64,000 nucleotides of DNA from Paenibacillus sp. JDR-2 (GTDB lineage: Bacteria; Bacillota; Bacilli; Paenibacillales; Paenibacillaceae). Within the stretch, counting starts at the first letter, position 1, and each line of letters opens with the position of its first letter. This document shows, piece by piece, positions 17,014 to 26,608 of the stretch. Location of the stretch: NCBI RefSeq assembly GCF_000023585.1, contig NC_012914.1, positions 6,795,501 to 6,859,500 of the forward strand, read 5' to 3'. The notes under the pieces are model-generated. The model searched no databases. It was not told where the DNA came from and saw nothing but the letters and a program-made list of their open reading frames with translations. A program made the translations under genes and the position numbers.

Positions 17014-19275
17014 TTGTCTATCAAGACCAAGCTGGCCTGGTTCATATCGCTTACCGTCATTGTCATCCTTAGCTTAAACTTATCGATTTACTATTTTTCG
17101 ACCTCTTCCCAATTAAAAAAAGGCGCCGAGCAGCAAATGATCGGCATTGCCAAGCAGATTGGCGAAACCCTTGATTCCGCGCAGCGATCAAAGCAGCTTA
17201 TCGAGGATTCCGTCGGCGAGAAGCTTCGGATCGCCTCTATCTCCGCGCAAGATAAGCTTGATCCCGATATTAACAATATCAGCAACGAGCAGCTCGTCAG
17301 GTTAAGCCAGGAGCTGGGCGTGGATTATATTACCCTCTGGGCGAAGAACGGGGACGACATAACCGCTCAGAAATCCTCCAATTCAAAGGCGATAGGAGCA
17401 AGCTCCAAAGCTTTGGGCTACTGGTATACCGCCTTCAGCCAGCTGTTTGAAATGCGCCAGGTCATCATTCCTCAAGGACAGAAGCTTAATCATTTCTGGT
17501 CTCCGCCGATTACGATCATTCCTTCCGATCTGAATGACGTCAACAAATTAGGCTTTTATTATAATGACAAGACCAACTACCTGATTAATCCGATTGTTCA
17601 TGCCGGAGCATTTTATAATCTGGAGAACCTGAAGAGCAGCGATGCCATTGCACAGCAAATTATTGCGGATAACCCTTCGATTCTCGAAATATCCGGGTTC
17701 AGCCCGGCTTTTTATAATGATCCCCAAGTTGTTTCCATGAAGGAAAAGGTACAGCCGTACAAGCTGGATAACCAGAGCATGATATTCGGCCGGTACAATT
17801 ACATCGATCTCCATGATTACACCAATCTGATGAAAGCCGATCAGACCGGCGGGATTGTCACAACAAAAACACAGATTCATGGTCATAAAGTTCTGAAGAG
17901 CTTTATCCCCATGTCCGGAACAAGCAAATCCGTTATTGTTGTAAATATTAATTACGCCGCCATTAAGGAGCCTCTATATCACCAGCTTCTTATTCAGATT
18001 CTGATCTCGCTTGGCCTGATTGGCGCCGCTATTGCCTGCAGCTCGCTCATTGCGGGATTTATGATCAGGACGCTGGAGATGATTATGCAGCGGGTCCACG
18101 ATATCTCGAGGGGCAACTTTGGCGAACAGATTGAGATCGACAGCAATAACGAGTTTGGCGCGCTAGCCTCGCAGGTCAACGCCATGAGTTCTAATCTGCA
18201 CAGCTACCAGACGCAGCTTACCGCGGCGGCCAAGGAGCTTCTCCATACGAAGCAGTATTTGGAGTCCTTCATCAACAACACCTCCGATGCCATTCATGTC
18301 GTGGATCTTGAGGGCAGAACCATTGATGCGAATAAAGCCTTTGAGACCATGTTCGGCTGGACGCTGGCAGAGGCTTCCGGACAGAAGCTGCCCATGTTTA
18401 CGCCTGAGATTTTGGCCGAGCTTGCGGAAAAGGGAAAAATCATTCTGAACGGCGGCCAAGTAACGGACTACGAGACCGTTCTGTACAGCAAGGACGGGCT
18501 GCCCGTTGAAGTGAGCATTACGTTGTCGGGCATAAGGGACGAGCGGGGATATTTCGTTGCTTACGCATCCATTGCGAGGGATATTGCCGAACGCAAACGG
18601 ACGGAGGATATATTGCGCCGGTCGGAGAAGCTGTCGGTTGTCGGTCAGCTTGCGGCGGGAGTCGCTCATGAAGTCCGCAATCCCCTTACCACCCTGCGCG
18701 GCTTCGTTCAGCTGATGCAGAAGGACAGCAGGCTGGACAAGTCTTACTTGAATATCATGCTTTCCGAACTCGATCGGATCAACCTCATTGTGAGCGAATT
18801 CCTGGTGTTCGCAAAGCCGCAGGCCGACCGTTATCAGGAAGCGGATCTGTATGCGATCATGAATGATATTATCGTCCTTCTGGACTCCGAGGCCAATATC
18901 CATAACGTTCAGATGATCACCTGTCTGGAGCCCGGTGTTCCGTCTCTTCGATGCGAATCCAACCAGCTTAAGCAGGTGCTTGTGAATGTGATGAAGAACG
19001 GCATGGAAGCAATGCCAGACGGCGGTGAGCTGACCCTGGAGCTTGCGAGGGAGTCGGAGCAGAACATTCTGATCCGGATCAAGGATCAGGGTGTAGGAAT
19101 CCCCGAGGAGGATCTTGCGCGGCTAGGCGAGCCTTTCTTCACGCGAAAGGCCGAGGGCAACGGCCTCGGCCTTATGATCAGTCAGCAAATTATCCAGCAT
19201 CATAAAGGAACGATCCAGTACAGCAGCAAGCCAGGGGAAGGAACCTGCGTAGAAATCCGCATTCCCCTGAGCTAA
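17014..19275 (+). CDS. PAS-containing sensor histidine kinase, sporulation-kinase type
   Basis: A 753-residue membrane kinase. Order: TM1 (residues 8-29), an extracytoplasmic domain of about 290 residues, TM2 (LIQILISLGLIGAAIACSS), HAMP, PAS (SFINNTSDAIHVVDLEGRTI), the phosphoacceptor helix GVAHEVRNPLTTLRGFVQLM, and an ATPase domain (NVMKNGMEAMP, DQGVGIPEED, GNGLGLMISQQII). The H-box closely matches Bacillus KinA-E kinases that feed Spo0F, and no response regulator is adjacent, so an orphan sporulation or stationary-phase kinase is likely. The start is TTG, 8 bases after GGAGG. Its stop overlaps the stop of the convergent ABC gene. Confidence 0.9.
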   Translation: MSIKTKLAWFISLTVIVILSLNLSIYYFSTSSQLKKGAEQQMIGIAKQIGETLDSAQRSKQLIEDSVGEKLRIASISAQDKLDPDINNISNEQLVRLSQELGVDYITLWAKNGDDITAQKSSNSKAIGASSKALGYWYTAFSQLFEMRQVIIPQGQKLNHFWSPPITIIPSDLNDVNKLGFYYNDKTNYLINPIVHAGAFYNLENLKSSDAIAQQIIADNPSILEISGFSPAFYNDPQVVSMKEKVQPYKLDNQSMIFGRYNYIDLHDYTNLMKADQTGGIVTTKTQIHGHKVLKSFIPMSGTSKSVIVVNINYAAIKEPLYHQLLIQILISLGLIGAAIACSSLIAGFMIRTLEMIMQRVHDISRGNFGEQIEIDSNNEFGALASQVNAMSSNLHSYQTQLTAAAKELLHTKQYLESFINNTSDAIHVVDLEGRTIDANKAFETMFGWTLAEASGQKLPMFTPEILAELAEKGKIILNGGQVTDYETVLYSKDGLPVEVSITLSGIRDERGYFVAYASIARDIAERKRTEDILRRSEKLSVVGQLAAGVAHEVRNPLTTLRGFVQLMQKDSRLDKSYLNIMLSELDRINLIVSEFLVFAKPQADRYQEADLYAIMNDIIVLLDSEANIHNVQMITCLEPGVPSLRCESNQLKQVLVNVMKNGMEAMPDGGELTLELARESEQNILIRIKDQGVGIPEEDLARLGEPFFTRKAEGNGLGLMISQQIIQHHKGTIQYSSKPGEGTCVEIRIPLS

Positions 19276-20150
19276 CCCTCTTCCGGCGGAGAGAGCATAA
19301 TTCTTCCGTTCTCCAGCTGGACCCGCGCCTTGCGGTGATCCTTAAATCCGGCTGCCTCCAAATAGCCATGCGGAACTTGGAGGCGGCCTGCTCTGTCCAG
19401 CACCGCATACTCGACATGAGACTCGCTCTCTGCCTCATCCTCTGCCAGCTCGGCAAGCTCCTCCATATACGATTTGCGGCGAAGCATCTCCGAGGAGATT
19501 TTGCCGTCCCGGATCGCTACTACGCGGTCAACCTGGCGGGCTAGCTCCGGATCATGGGTAACGATAACGACCGTAAGCCCTAGCTCCCGGTTCAAGGTAC
19601 GGAACAACTCCAGGATTTGCGCCGCCATCCTCGTATCGACCGAGCCGGTTGGCTCATCGGCAAGCAGCAGCCGCGGATGATTGGCCAGCGCGATGGCGAT
19701 TGCCACGCGCTGCTGCTCCCCACCGGACAGCTGCTGCAGCTTATGATGGGCACGGTGGGATAACCCCACCGCTTCGAGTAGCTCGCGCGCCCGTTGCTGC
19801 TTGCGGCGGCCGTTCAATAGAATCGGCAGCTCGACATTTTGCTGCGCGGTCAGGTAAGGAATCAGGTTTCTGGCGTTATTTTGCCAGACGAAGCCTACGC
19901 TTTCCCGCTTATATTTGACGAAATCCCGTTCCTTGAACTTCATCAGATCCTTGCCGTCCACCGTCAGACTGCCTGCGGTCGGGCGGTCAAGCCCGCCCAG
20001 CATATTCAGAAGCGTGGATTTGCCGCTGCCGCTGTTGCCGATAATCGCCATCAGCTCTCCGGCCTCCACATGGAGGTCAAGGCCTTGCAGCGCAAATACT
20101 TCCAGTTCGTTTGCCTTGTAGATTTTGACCAAACCTTCGCAATGTATCAA
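19272..20150 (-). CDS. ABC transporter ATP-binding protein (MacB/LolD type) with C-terminal extension
   Basis: A 292-residue ATPase with Walker A GNSGSGKST, signature LSGGEQQRVAIA, Walker B LLLADEP and switch His (VTHD). About 65 residues follow the usual LolD end, including an acidic helix and VLDRAGRLQVPHGYLEAAGF, which resembles a small swapped-hairpin motif. Last gene of a four-gene operon. The TTG start has GGAGG 8 bases upstream, and that site overlaps the permease stop, so the two are coupled. Confidence 0.88.
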   Translation of the reverse strand: MIHCEGLVKIYKANELEVFALQGLDLHVEAGELMAIIGNSGSGKSTLLNMLGGLDRPTAGSLTVDGKDLMKFKERDFVKYKRESVGFVWQNNARNLIPYLTAQQNVELPILLNGRRKQQRARELLEAVGLSHRAHHKLQQLSGGEQQRVAIAIALANHPRLLLADEPTGSVDTRMAAQILELFRTLNRELGLTVVIVTHDPELARQVDRVVAIRDGKISSEMLRRKSYMEELAELAEDEAESESHVEYAVLDRAGRLQVPHGYLEAAGFKDHRKARVQLENGRIMLSPPEEG

Positions 20151-20153
20151 CGG

Positions 20154-23000
20154 TTAATCCTCCCCCAGCTTAATAGCCTGATGGATTTTGAGGCGCGAGA
20201 GCATGTAGCCCAGAATAATAAGGCCGATCAGAATGGTGGATCCCACGAAGACGTAGATCCGGATCGAGTCAATCGGATCAACCATCACTTTAAACGGCGG
20301 TACCAGCTGCTTCGCGTCAAAGGCATTCTGGAACAGAGGAACAAAAAGACGGCTGGCCGTCAGTCCCGTGACCAGGCCGATAACTATCGCGGCCCCGGAC
20401 GTCAGCAACTGCTCGACCGTCAGCATCCCGATTAATTGGCGCAAAGACAAGCCCATCGCCCGCATAATCCCGTTTTGCAGCATCCGCCCGCGCAGCACCA
20501 GCGTCCAATACAGCAGGAACCCCGCAAAGCTAATGACAAGCGAGATAATAAATCCAAGCGTTAAAGTGCCGTTAACCGCCATCAGGAACGGATCCGATTT
20601 GGCCGTAGTCAGCTTGCTCTTCATATCGGATATATCAACAATGCTTAGTTTTTTGTCTTCGATATCCCGGTACAAATCGTTTACGCTTGCGCCCGGCTTC
20701 ATCTTCAGCCATACCTGATAAGGCTCAAGCGACAAATAGGTCTGAATCTGCAGGCGGCTGCCCACAATCAGCTTAGGTGCCGGCGTTTCCGCATCCCGCG
20801 GGTTCGGATTAAAGGTAGGGAAATAATCCACCACCGCATATACGACAAACGGCTGCATATCGATGCCATCCCATCCAACCCAGATCGTATCTCCGGCCTT
20901 CAGCTTATTCTCGTCGGCCAAGGTTTTCGAGATCAGCACCGCATTAGGCGCTGCAGCCATCAGGTTCAAATAATCATAAAACGGATAATCAAGCAAGCCG
21001 TCGCGGAACCAGGCCGTCTGACCGAACTCATCCGTATCGATACCGACCAGCTTGGCGGATCCGGAGCCTTCCTCGGTACTGTAGGATGCATTGTCATGAA
21101 TCAGCACTTTTGCCGTGCTCTCGACGCCGGCAAGCTGGGTATAAGGCTCAAAAGGCGGTTCCGAATAGTGGATGACCGGCTTCGTCAGCGTGACGGCCGC
21201 CTGTTGCTGCTGCGGCCCTCCTCCCGGATTTTCCGGCGGCTTGTCGTTTGGCCAGTTCGCCTGAAGGACAACGTCCGCCCCATTCGCATACCGGATTCGG
21301 TCTTCGCCGTTATGATTGATGGTGCGGGCGGCGCTTGCGCTAAACATGCCGGTGGCGATCGTCATCATCAGGAATACCATCAGGAACTGATAACCCGCGC
21401 TCGACCGTCCAACCTGAATAAGCGTCGCATACATGGAAGGCGGCCACCATTTGCGTCCGATCCAATAAATTAATCTTAAGAAGTAAGGGTAAACCCTTAG
21501 CAGCAGCATGCCCCCGCCCAAAATAAACAAGGCAGGCACCGCGAACTGCAGAGGGTCAATATGCAGCGCTTCATTATCGAGACCAAGCGTTTGCAGCGTC
21601 TTCATCCGTTCGTGGAAGACCCGAAGACCGTACAGGGAAACGGCAAGAGCAATTACGTCAAGGAACAGCTTATGCCAGAATGGCGTCTGCCGCATGCGGG
21701 CCAGCTGCTGCTTGTGCCCAACAATCGTGGTTTTGGTCGCAAAGATGACCGGTACCAGCATGACGATCAGAGCGATAACCGCTGCCGCCGCCGCATACAA
21801 ATAGACCTCGCTGTTCAGATGAACGCGGATGCCGGAGCGCTGAACGAAGGACATAAAGCCGTTCGAAGAGCCCAGCACCTTGGTCAGGAACATTCCAAGC
21901 GGCGGTCCCGCAGCAACCGCTACCGCGCCAAGCAGCGTGTATTCCGCCAGGTAGGACAGCATAATCTGCCAGCGGGCGGCACCGCGGCTGCGGAGAACGG
22001 CAATTTCGGTCTTCTGCCGGTTCGTAATCAGATTCGATACCATAAAGACGTACAGGCCAAGCATCGCGAGTACGGGTACGTTGAGCGACCACATCAGAAT
22101 GCGCAAATTATCGGAGCTTTTGAAATAACGATCGATAACATCAACATACTGCGCTTCCAGCGTGTAGTGGTAATTGGCTTTTACCTGGGCCCTCAAGGTT
22201 TCGGCAGCCTTCAGATACCCGTCAATATTGCGAAGCTCCAGATCCTGATATTTCGGTACGATATGCCAGGCGTTCGAATTGACTAGCAGGCGGTGCGTCT
22301 GAATAAACTCCTTATCCAGCACGTCGCTATTCATGATCAGGGAACTCGTGAATCCGCCCAGATCCGGGGACAGGAAGAAAAGATCGTCATCCTCTTTCTT
22401 CGTCATAATGCCAACCGGCTTTACCCGGACCTCGTTTTTATTGAGATCCTCGAAGACAAACACCGTGCCGAGCACCGTACGCAGCGTGTTCAGACCTTTT
22501 TCCGTAACGAGCACTTCGTATACGCCGTCGACCGGCTTATCCGCCGGCATCCGTCCGTCGATCAGCTTAATATGCTGCTCGAGGTCTTTGACGCTGGTCA
22601 AGCTCGTGCGGTATATCTTCTTTTTCTCGCCCGGAGGGGGAGCCTGGTCAAGACTAAGATCAAACGCGGATGTGTATAAGTCGGAGGTCTTCTCGATCAG
22701 ATCCACCGGGATCATCGGAAGCACTTTGCTCCGCATAAACTGTTCATTCGTCTGCATCTGCTTGATGCGCTGCTCCGCGTTGTTCACGCCGATATACGTG
22801 AATTTCATATTCATCGTGCCCGGGTAAGAGCTCAGCTGCGAGGCCTCCAGCTCCTTCACCAGCATGCGGGACAGAATGGCCTCCGTATAGGTCGGAATAC
22901 TGGAGACCAGGCCGACTGTCAGGACAAGTCCGATCAGAAGGCTGAGCTCCAGCCATTTGTTTTGCGTCATTTTACGCACAATCATGGACAATAAAGCCAC
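20154..23000 (-). CDS. FtsX-like ABC permease with two permease units
   Basis: A 948-residue membrane protein. A first helix (WLELSLLIGLVLTVGLVSSI) is followed by a large extracellular domain, then three helices at about residues 310-430 (the first FtsX core), another pair near 430-500, a second large extracellular domain, and three C-terminal helices. The NPNPRDAETPAPK region lies in the second extracellular domain. The mechanotransmission type fits export of lipids, lipoproteins or peptides rather than import. The GTG start has GGAGG 7 bases upstream. Confidence 0.87.
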   Translation of the reverse strand: MALLSMIVRKMTQNKWLELSLLIGLVLTVGLVSSIPTYTEAILSRMLVKELEASQLSSYPGTMNMKFTYIGVNNAEQRIKQMQTNEQFMRSKVLPMIPVDLIEKTSDLYTSAFDLSLDQAPPPGEKKKIYRTSLTSVKDLEQHIKLIDGRMPADKPVDGVYEVLVTEKGLNTLRTVLGTVFVFEDLNKNEVRVKPVGIMTKKEDDDLFFLSPDLGGFTSSLIMNSDVLDKEFIQTHRLLVNSNAWHIVPKYQDLELRNIDGYLKAAETLRAQVKANYHYTLEAQYVDVIDRYFKSSDNLRILMWSLNVPVLAMLGLYVFMVSNLITNRQKTEIAVLRSRGAARWQIMLSYLAEYTLLGAVAVAAGPPLGMFLTKVLGSSNGFMSFVQRSGIRVHLNSEVYLYAAAAAVIALIVMLVPVIFATKTTIVGHKQQLARMRQTPFWHKLFLDVIALAVSLYGLRVFHERMKTLQTLGLDNEALHIDPLQFAVPALFILGGGMLLLRVYPYFLRLIYWIGRKWWPPSMYATLIQVGRSSAGYQFLMVFLMMTIATGMFSASAARTINHNGEDRIRYANGADVVLQANWPNDKPPENPGGGPQQQQAAVTLTKPVIHYSEPPFEPYTQLAGVESTAKVLIHDNASYSTEEGSGSAKLVGIDTDEFGQTAWFRDGLLDYPFYDYLNLMAAAPNAVLISKTLADENKLKAGDTIWVGWDGIDMQPFVVYAVVDYFPTFNPNPRDAETPAPKLIVGSRLQIQTYLSLEPYQVWLKMKPGASVNDLYRDIEDKKLSIVDISDMKSKLTTAKSDPFLMAVNGTLTLGFIISLVISFAGFLLYWTLVLRGRMLQNGIMRAMGLSLRQLIGMLTVEQLLTSGAAIVIGLVTGLTASRLFVPLFQNAFDAKQLVPPFKVMVDPIDSIRIYVFVGSTILIGLIILGYMLSRLKIHQAIKLGED

Positions 23001-23031
23001 AGGTAAGCCTCCACTTCGCGAAAAAAATGAA

Positions 23032-24054
23032 TTAGTTCAGAACGATCGTTTGGCCTTCCTTCAGCCCGCGGACGATTTCCACCTCTGTTGCCGATTGAAT
23101 GCCTACCTCAACATCAACTTCCCGCAAAGCTTTTCCGTCCAGCACGCGGACAAACGTACGACCCAGATACGAACGAAGTCCGCTCTTCGGAATAAGGACC
23201 ACATTCTTATGCTCGGTGAGGACGATGGATACGTTCGCGCTTGAGCCGATCTCCGCCCCTTCCGGAAGCTTGGTTACATTTACATACAGCGTGCTGCTGT
23301 ATTTGGATTTCAGATCGGGATCGGTTGTCAGCGGAGCGGAGGACGGTGTCTGCACAACTTTGCCCGTCGATTCGAAATTATTGCCTGCGGTAATAACCGC
23401 ATTCATTCCCACCTGGACTTCGCCGATGCTGCCGGCATCGGAAGAGCGATAAGAAAACCGCAGCTTTGTTGGATCCGCCACCCGGACAAGCGTCTGGTAC
23501 GGCTGTACGAAATCTCCCTCAGCCAGCTCCTCGACAAATATGACCTGGCCGTCCAACGTTGCCCGCAGTTTGCTCTGTTCGGCCGTCTGCTCCAGCTTGT
23601 CCTCCTTCAGCTGTTCAATCTCCAGCTGCAGCTGGGCGATATGTATCTCCTGCGCATTGCCGCCCTGCTTCGCTTGCTTCAAGGCGAATTCGGCCCGCTC
23701 CGCCGCCAGCTTCTGCTCCAGCGTCTGCACATCCAGACCGTCTACGACAAGCTCGGCCAGCAAATCGCCTTTCTTGACCGTATCGCCGGAGGAAACGTAA
23801 AGCTTCTTCAGCCGTCCGCCCTGCGATTTGAACTGGGCATATTCGCTTGCCGTAGATTCGAATACGCCCGAGCCTTTCACTTCACGGCGGATATCGCCCG
23901 TCTTCACATCATCGGTCGAGTAATTCTGCTCCGCCGGCTTTACGAGGGGCGGCTTCAGGGGCTCTTCCTCGTTCGGGATAAGCGAGCAGCCCGCTAGCAA
24001 GGACAAGCTAACGCTCAAGACAAAGGCTAAACTATAATTTCGCAGCTTCAACAA
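23032..24054 (-). CDS. Lipoprotein efflux adaptor subunit (HlyD/RND-MFP type)
   Basis: A 340-residue adaptor. A lipoprotein signal (LAFVLSVSLSLLAGC) precedes a lipoyl-like half (GGRLKKLYVSSGDTVKKGDLLAELVVDG), a coiled-coil hairpin rich in Glu, Lys and Gln (about residues 100-150), the second lipoyl half (LDGQVIFVEELAEGDFVQPYQ), and a beta-barrel. In Gram-positives such adaptors work with MacB-like transporters. The start TTG at 24054 is inferred: GGAGG ends 9 bases before it and would overlap the ATGs upstream. It overlaps the preceding ATPase gene by 23 bases. Confidence 0.88.
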   Translation of the reverse strand: MLKLRNYSLAFVLSVSLSLLAGCSLIPNEEEPLKPPLVKPAEQNYSTDDVKTGDIRREVKGSGVFESTASEYAQFKSQGGRLKKLYVSSGDTVKKGDLLAELVVDGLDVQTLEQKLAAERAEFALKQAKQGGNAQEIHIAQLQLEIEQLKEDKLEQTAEQSKLRATLDGQVIFVEELAEGDFVQPYQTLVRVADPTKLRFSYRSSDAGSIGEVQVGMNAVITAGNNFESTGKVVQTPSSAPLTTDPDLKSKYSSTLYVNVTKLPEGAEIGSSANVSIVLTEHKNVVLIPKSGLRSYLGRTFVRVLDGKALREVDVEVGIQSATEVEIVRGLKEGQTIVLN

Positions 24055-24757
24055 TGGTTCCATCCTCCAATTCATAGACTTCATCCACGATTTCCATTAT
24101 CGCCGGGTCATGCGTCGTCATGACGACCGTCATGCCCTCTTCCCGAACAAGATTGCGCAGCACGCTTAAAATATGCAGACCGGTCCGGCTGTCGAGCTCC
24201 GCCGTAGGCTCGTCGGCGAGGAGCAGCTTAGGCTTATGGGCAATCGCCCGGGCGATCGCCGTCCGCTGCTGCTCGCCGCCGGACATCTCGAAGGGGCGGT
24301 GATGCATCCGCGGCTTCAGGCCTACGTAATCGAGCGCCTGCAAGGCCGCTTCCTTCCTAGCCGATGCCGGAACGCCGGCTATCCGCATGGCGAACTCCAC
24401 GTTCTCGTATGCGGACATAAGGGGAAATAACGCAAACGATTGGAAGATCAGTCCCATCTGCGTCCTGCGGATATCCCCCCTCGCCTTGTCGGATAGCCCG
24501 CTAAGCGCAATACCGTCGAAATCTACAGTCCCTTCCGTAGGCGAATCCAGTGCTCCAAGGAGATTAAGCAGCGTTGTTTTCCCCGAGCCCGACCTCCCCT
24601 TCAAGGCAACCAGACGTCCACGCGCAATCGATAGATTAACGCCCTGCAGGACAACCGCAGCGCCGGAACCGCGTCCGAATGTACGCTTCAACCCATCCAC
24701 CCGAAGCAAGGTCTGCTCTTCTGCGTAATCCCTGACATCGTGAGCAGAATCCGTCAT
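24032..24757 (-). CDS. ABC transporter ATP-binding protein (LolD/MacB type)
   Basis: A 241-residue ATPase: Walker A GRSGSGKTT, signature MSGGEQQRTAIARAIA, Walker B LLLADEPTAELD, and TTHD switch. First gene of the operon ATPase-adaptor-permease-ATPase, so the complex has one large permease but two different ATPases. An upstream TTG (24766) is an alternative start; ATG at 24757 has AAGGGG 9 bases before it. No regulator gene is next to it, although a histidine kinase converges on the operon. Confidence 0.88.
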   Translation of the reverse strand: MTDSAHDVRDYAEEQTLLRVDGLKRTFGRGSGAAVVLQGVNLSIARGRLVALKGRSGSGKTTLLNLLGALDSPTEGTVDFDGIALSGLSDKARGDIRRTQMGLIFQSFALFPLMSAYENVEFAMRIAGVPASARKEAALQALDYVGLKPRMHHRPFEMSGGEQQRTAIARAIAHKPKLLLADEPTAELDSRTGLHILSVLRNLVREEGMTVVMTTHDPAIMEIVDEVYELEDGTIVEAAKL

Positions 24758-24908
24758 TCTCCTCAACCCCTTTTTCCTCAGGCATCATTATGCCGTTTAT
24801 AATGTAACCGCTGTCAAATTCCGTCGTTTCCTTGGATTTTACAGGAACTTACAGAAGGTGTAAATGCTATTTTTATAGGGTTGGCAGCAATCCTCATATA
24901 AACAGTAA

Positions 24909-24936
24909 GAAAGAGCATACCTCCCGGCATGCTCTT
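24909..24936 (-). terminator. Terminator of the acetyltransferase gene
   Basis: AAGAGCAT (24911-24918) pairs with ATGCTCTT (24929-24936), with a 10-base loop and a T-rich tail on the minus strand. Confidence 0.65.
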
Positions 24937-24945
24937 CTCTTTCCC

Positions 24946-25512
24946 CTATTTGCCTAGTCTCGCGCAATAACGGAAGAACGGCCTCAGATTCGCCTGCTGA
25001 AGCAGCGGAACGGCCGCTTCAATCTGCTGCACCTCCCAGTCCCACCATTTCACCTGAAGCAGTCTCTCAATGACATCGGGCGGAAACCGGTACTTGATGA
25101 TGCGGGCAGGATTGCCCCCAACGATCGCATAGGGAGGTACGTCCTTCGTCACCAGCGCATGCGTTCCTACAATCGCCCCGTGACCAATCGTAACGCCGGA
25201 CAAAATCGTGGAATAATGTCCGATCCACACGTCATTGCCGATCGTTACATTGCCATTGGAATAGGCGCCCTCCGTAAAATACTGCGTCATATACGCGGTA
25301 AAAGGGAACGAGCTGATCCACTCGTAATGATGATTGCCTCCCAAAAATATCGTCGCGGTGTTCGATACCGAGCAAAATTTGCCGATTGTCCCAATCGTAT
25401 TTTCCGTCCATGACAGCACGATTGGCGTACCCATCGTGAACGGCCCGATAAATAGCTTATTGTTAACCTGCCGCGGAGGCAGCGCCTCCAAAATCGTCTT
25501 CATATTAGTCAC
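24946..25512 (-). CDS. CatB-related O-acetyltransferase (hexapeptide repeat, xenobiotic acetyltransferase type)
   Basis: A 188-residue left-handed beta-helix enzyme. Hexapeptide turns include IGTIGKFCSVSNTATIFLGG, VTIGNDVWIGHYSTIL and GVTIGHGAIVGTHALVTKDV, then the family ending VGGNPARIIKYRFP. The catalytic His of the family is in GGNHHYEW. Relatives acetylate chloramphenicol or streptogramin A, but many are sugar or uncharacterised acetyltransferases; resistance should not be assumed. The start is GTG, with GGAGG 11 bases upstream. Confidence 0.85.
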   Translation of the reverse strand: MTNMKTILEALPPRQVNNKLFIGPFTMGTPIVLSWTENTIGTIGKFCSVSNTATIFLGGNHHYEWISSFPFTAYMTQYFTEGAYSNGNVTIGNDVWIGHYSTILSGVTIGHGAIVGTHALVTKDVPPYAIVGGNPARIIKYRFPPDVIERLLQVKWWDWEVQQIEAAVPLLQQANLRPFFRYCARLGK

Positions 25513-25700
25513 TGCTCAATCATCCTCCGACCTATCAACTTGCTTCGCTTAGGAGCAGTATATTCATAGAGCGCTTGCTCCGTACAGGCTACCCGGAAGG
25601 CAGCGGCGGATATATGGCGGCTGCCCGCATGCCTTGTTTTGACGGGAAGGGATCAGTATGATGGGAGTATTGGAACTGGTAGGAGAGGAAGGTACGAAAG

Positions 25701-26534
25701 ATGAAATGGAGCGCTATCGAGCAGCTTGGGGAACGGGGGCTTGTCCTGCTGGACCGGATGAACGATTTCTCGGAGGAGGATCCGCTTTATGCCTTTGCCC
25801 TGGACGAGCTGCTGTGCAGAAGCACCGGAAGAGGCGGACCGGCTGTATGCCATTTGTGGCGCCATCCCCGCGCCTTCATCATGGGATTGCGCGACAGCCG
25901 CTTGCCGAGCGCCGGAGCAGCCCGTGATCTGCTGGAGACGGCCGGTTGGGACACCGCGGTGCGCAATTCCGGCGGAGCCGCTGTTCCGCTGGATACCGGC
26001 GTTGTGAACCTGTCGTTAATCTTGCCGAAAAGCGACGTGCTTGATTTCCACTTTCACGACAACTTCGAGCAGATGTACGAGCTTATTCGGCTGGCGCTGC
26101 AAGCATCGGGCCGACAGGTCGACAAGGGCGAGATCGGCGGAGCTTATTGCCCAGGCGATTTCGACTTAAGCATCGGCGGCTACAAGTTCTGCGGCATTGC
26201 CCAGCGGCGCCAGGTCAACGCGGTCATCATTCAAGCCTTTATTGTGGCGGAAGGCTCCGGTGCGGAGCGTGCCCGGCTGGTCCGCTCGTTCTATGATATC
26301 GCGGCAGCAGGCGCGGATGCGGCCGACTTCCCCGTCGTAACGGCGGACAGCACCGCCAGCCTGGAGGAGCTTGCCGGACTTGGGCCGGAAGCCTCGCTTG
26401 CTTTCGCGGCAGCCGTAAAGCAGGTCATCATGGCCGCCCAGGAAGGCCTGCCCGCCGTCGGCAGCCTGATCCTGCCGACAGCCGAGCAGGTCCGCGAAAT
26501 GGCGGAGACTCTGCATAACCGTTACGCGATATAG
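25701..26534 (+). CDS. lipL: Octanoyl-[GcvH]:protein N-octanoyltransferase
   Basis: A 277-residue member of the biotin/lipoate ligase fold. The core motif IGGAYCPGDFDLSIGGYKFC matches B. subtilis LipL, and the catalytic Cys is at residue 150, the same position as in that enzyme. VRNSGGAAVPLDTGVVNLSL and GIAQRRQVNAV are further matches. It moves octanoyl groups from GcvH to E2 subunits in the lipoate assembly path. AAGG lies 8 bases before the ATG. It is monocistronic, with its own terminator. Confidence 0.92.
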   Translation: MKWSAIEQLGERGLVLLDRMNDFSEEDPLYAFALDELLCRSTGRGGPAVCHLWRHPRAFIMGLRDSRLPSAGAARDLLETAGWDTAVRNSGGAAVPLDTGVVNLSLILPKSDVLDFHFHDNFEQMYELIRLALQASGRQVDKGEIGGAYCPGDFDLSIGGYKFCGIAQRRQVNAVIIQAFIVAEGSGAERARLVRSFYDIAAAGADAADFPVVTADSTASLEELAGLGPEASLAFAAAVKQVIMAAQEGLPAVGSLILPTAEQVREMAETLHNRYAI

Positions 26535-26545
26535 CATTGAAACGA

Positions 26546-26572
26546 AAATAAGACCCTGCGAGGGTCTTATTT
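26546..26572 (+). terminator. Terminator of lipL
   Basis: A perfect 12-bp stem (AAATAAGACCCT with AGGGTCTTATTT) around a 3-base GCG loop, ending in T. Confidence 0.85.
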
Positions 26573-26608
26573 AAATCACTAGCTGTTACAATCGGGCAAC
26601 CTCAGCCA

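Noticed and set aside
24946..25512. Chloramphenicol or streptogramin resistance gene
   Set aside because: The hexapeptide acetyltransferase family includes many non-resistance enzymes and no residue visible here decides the substrate.
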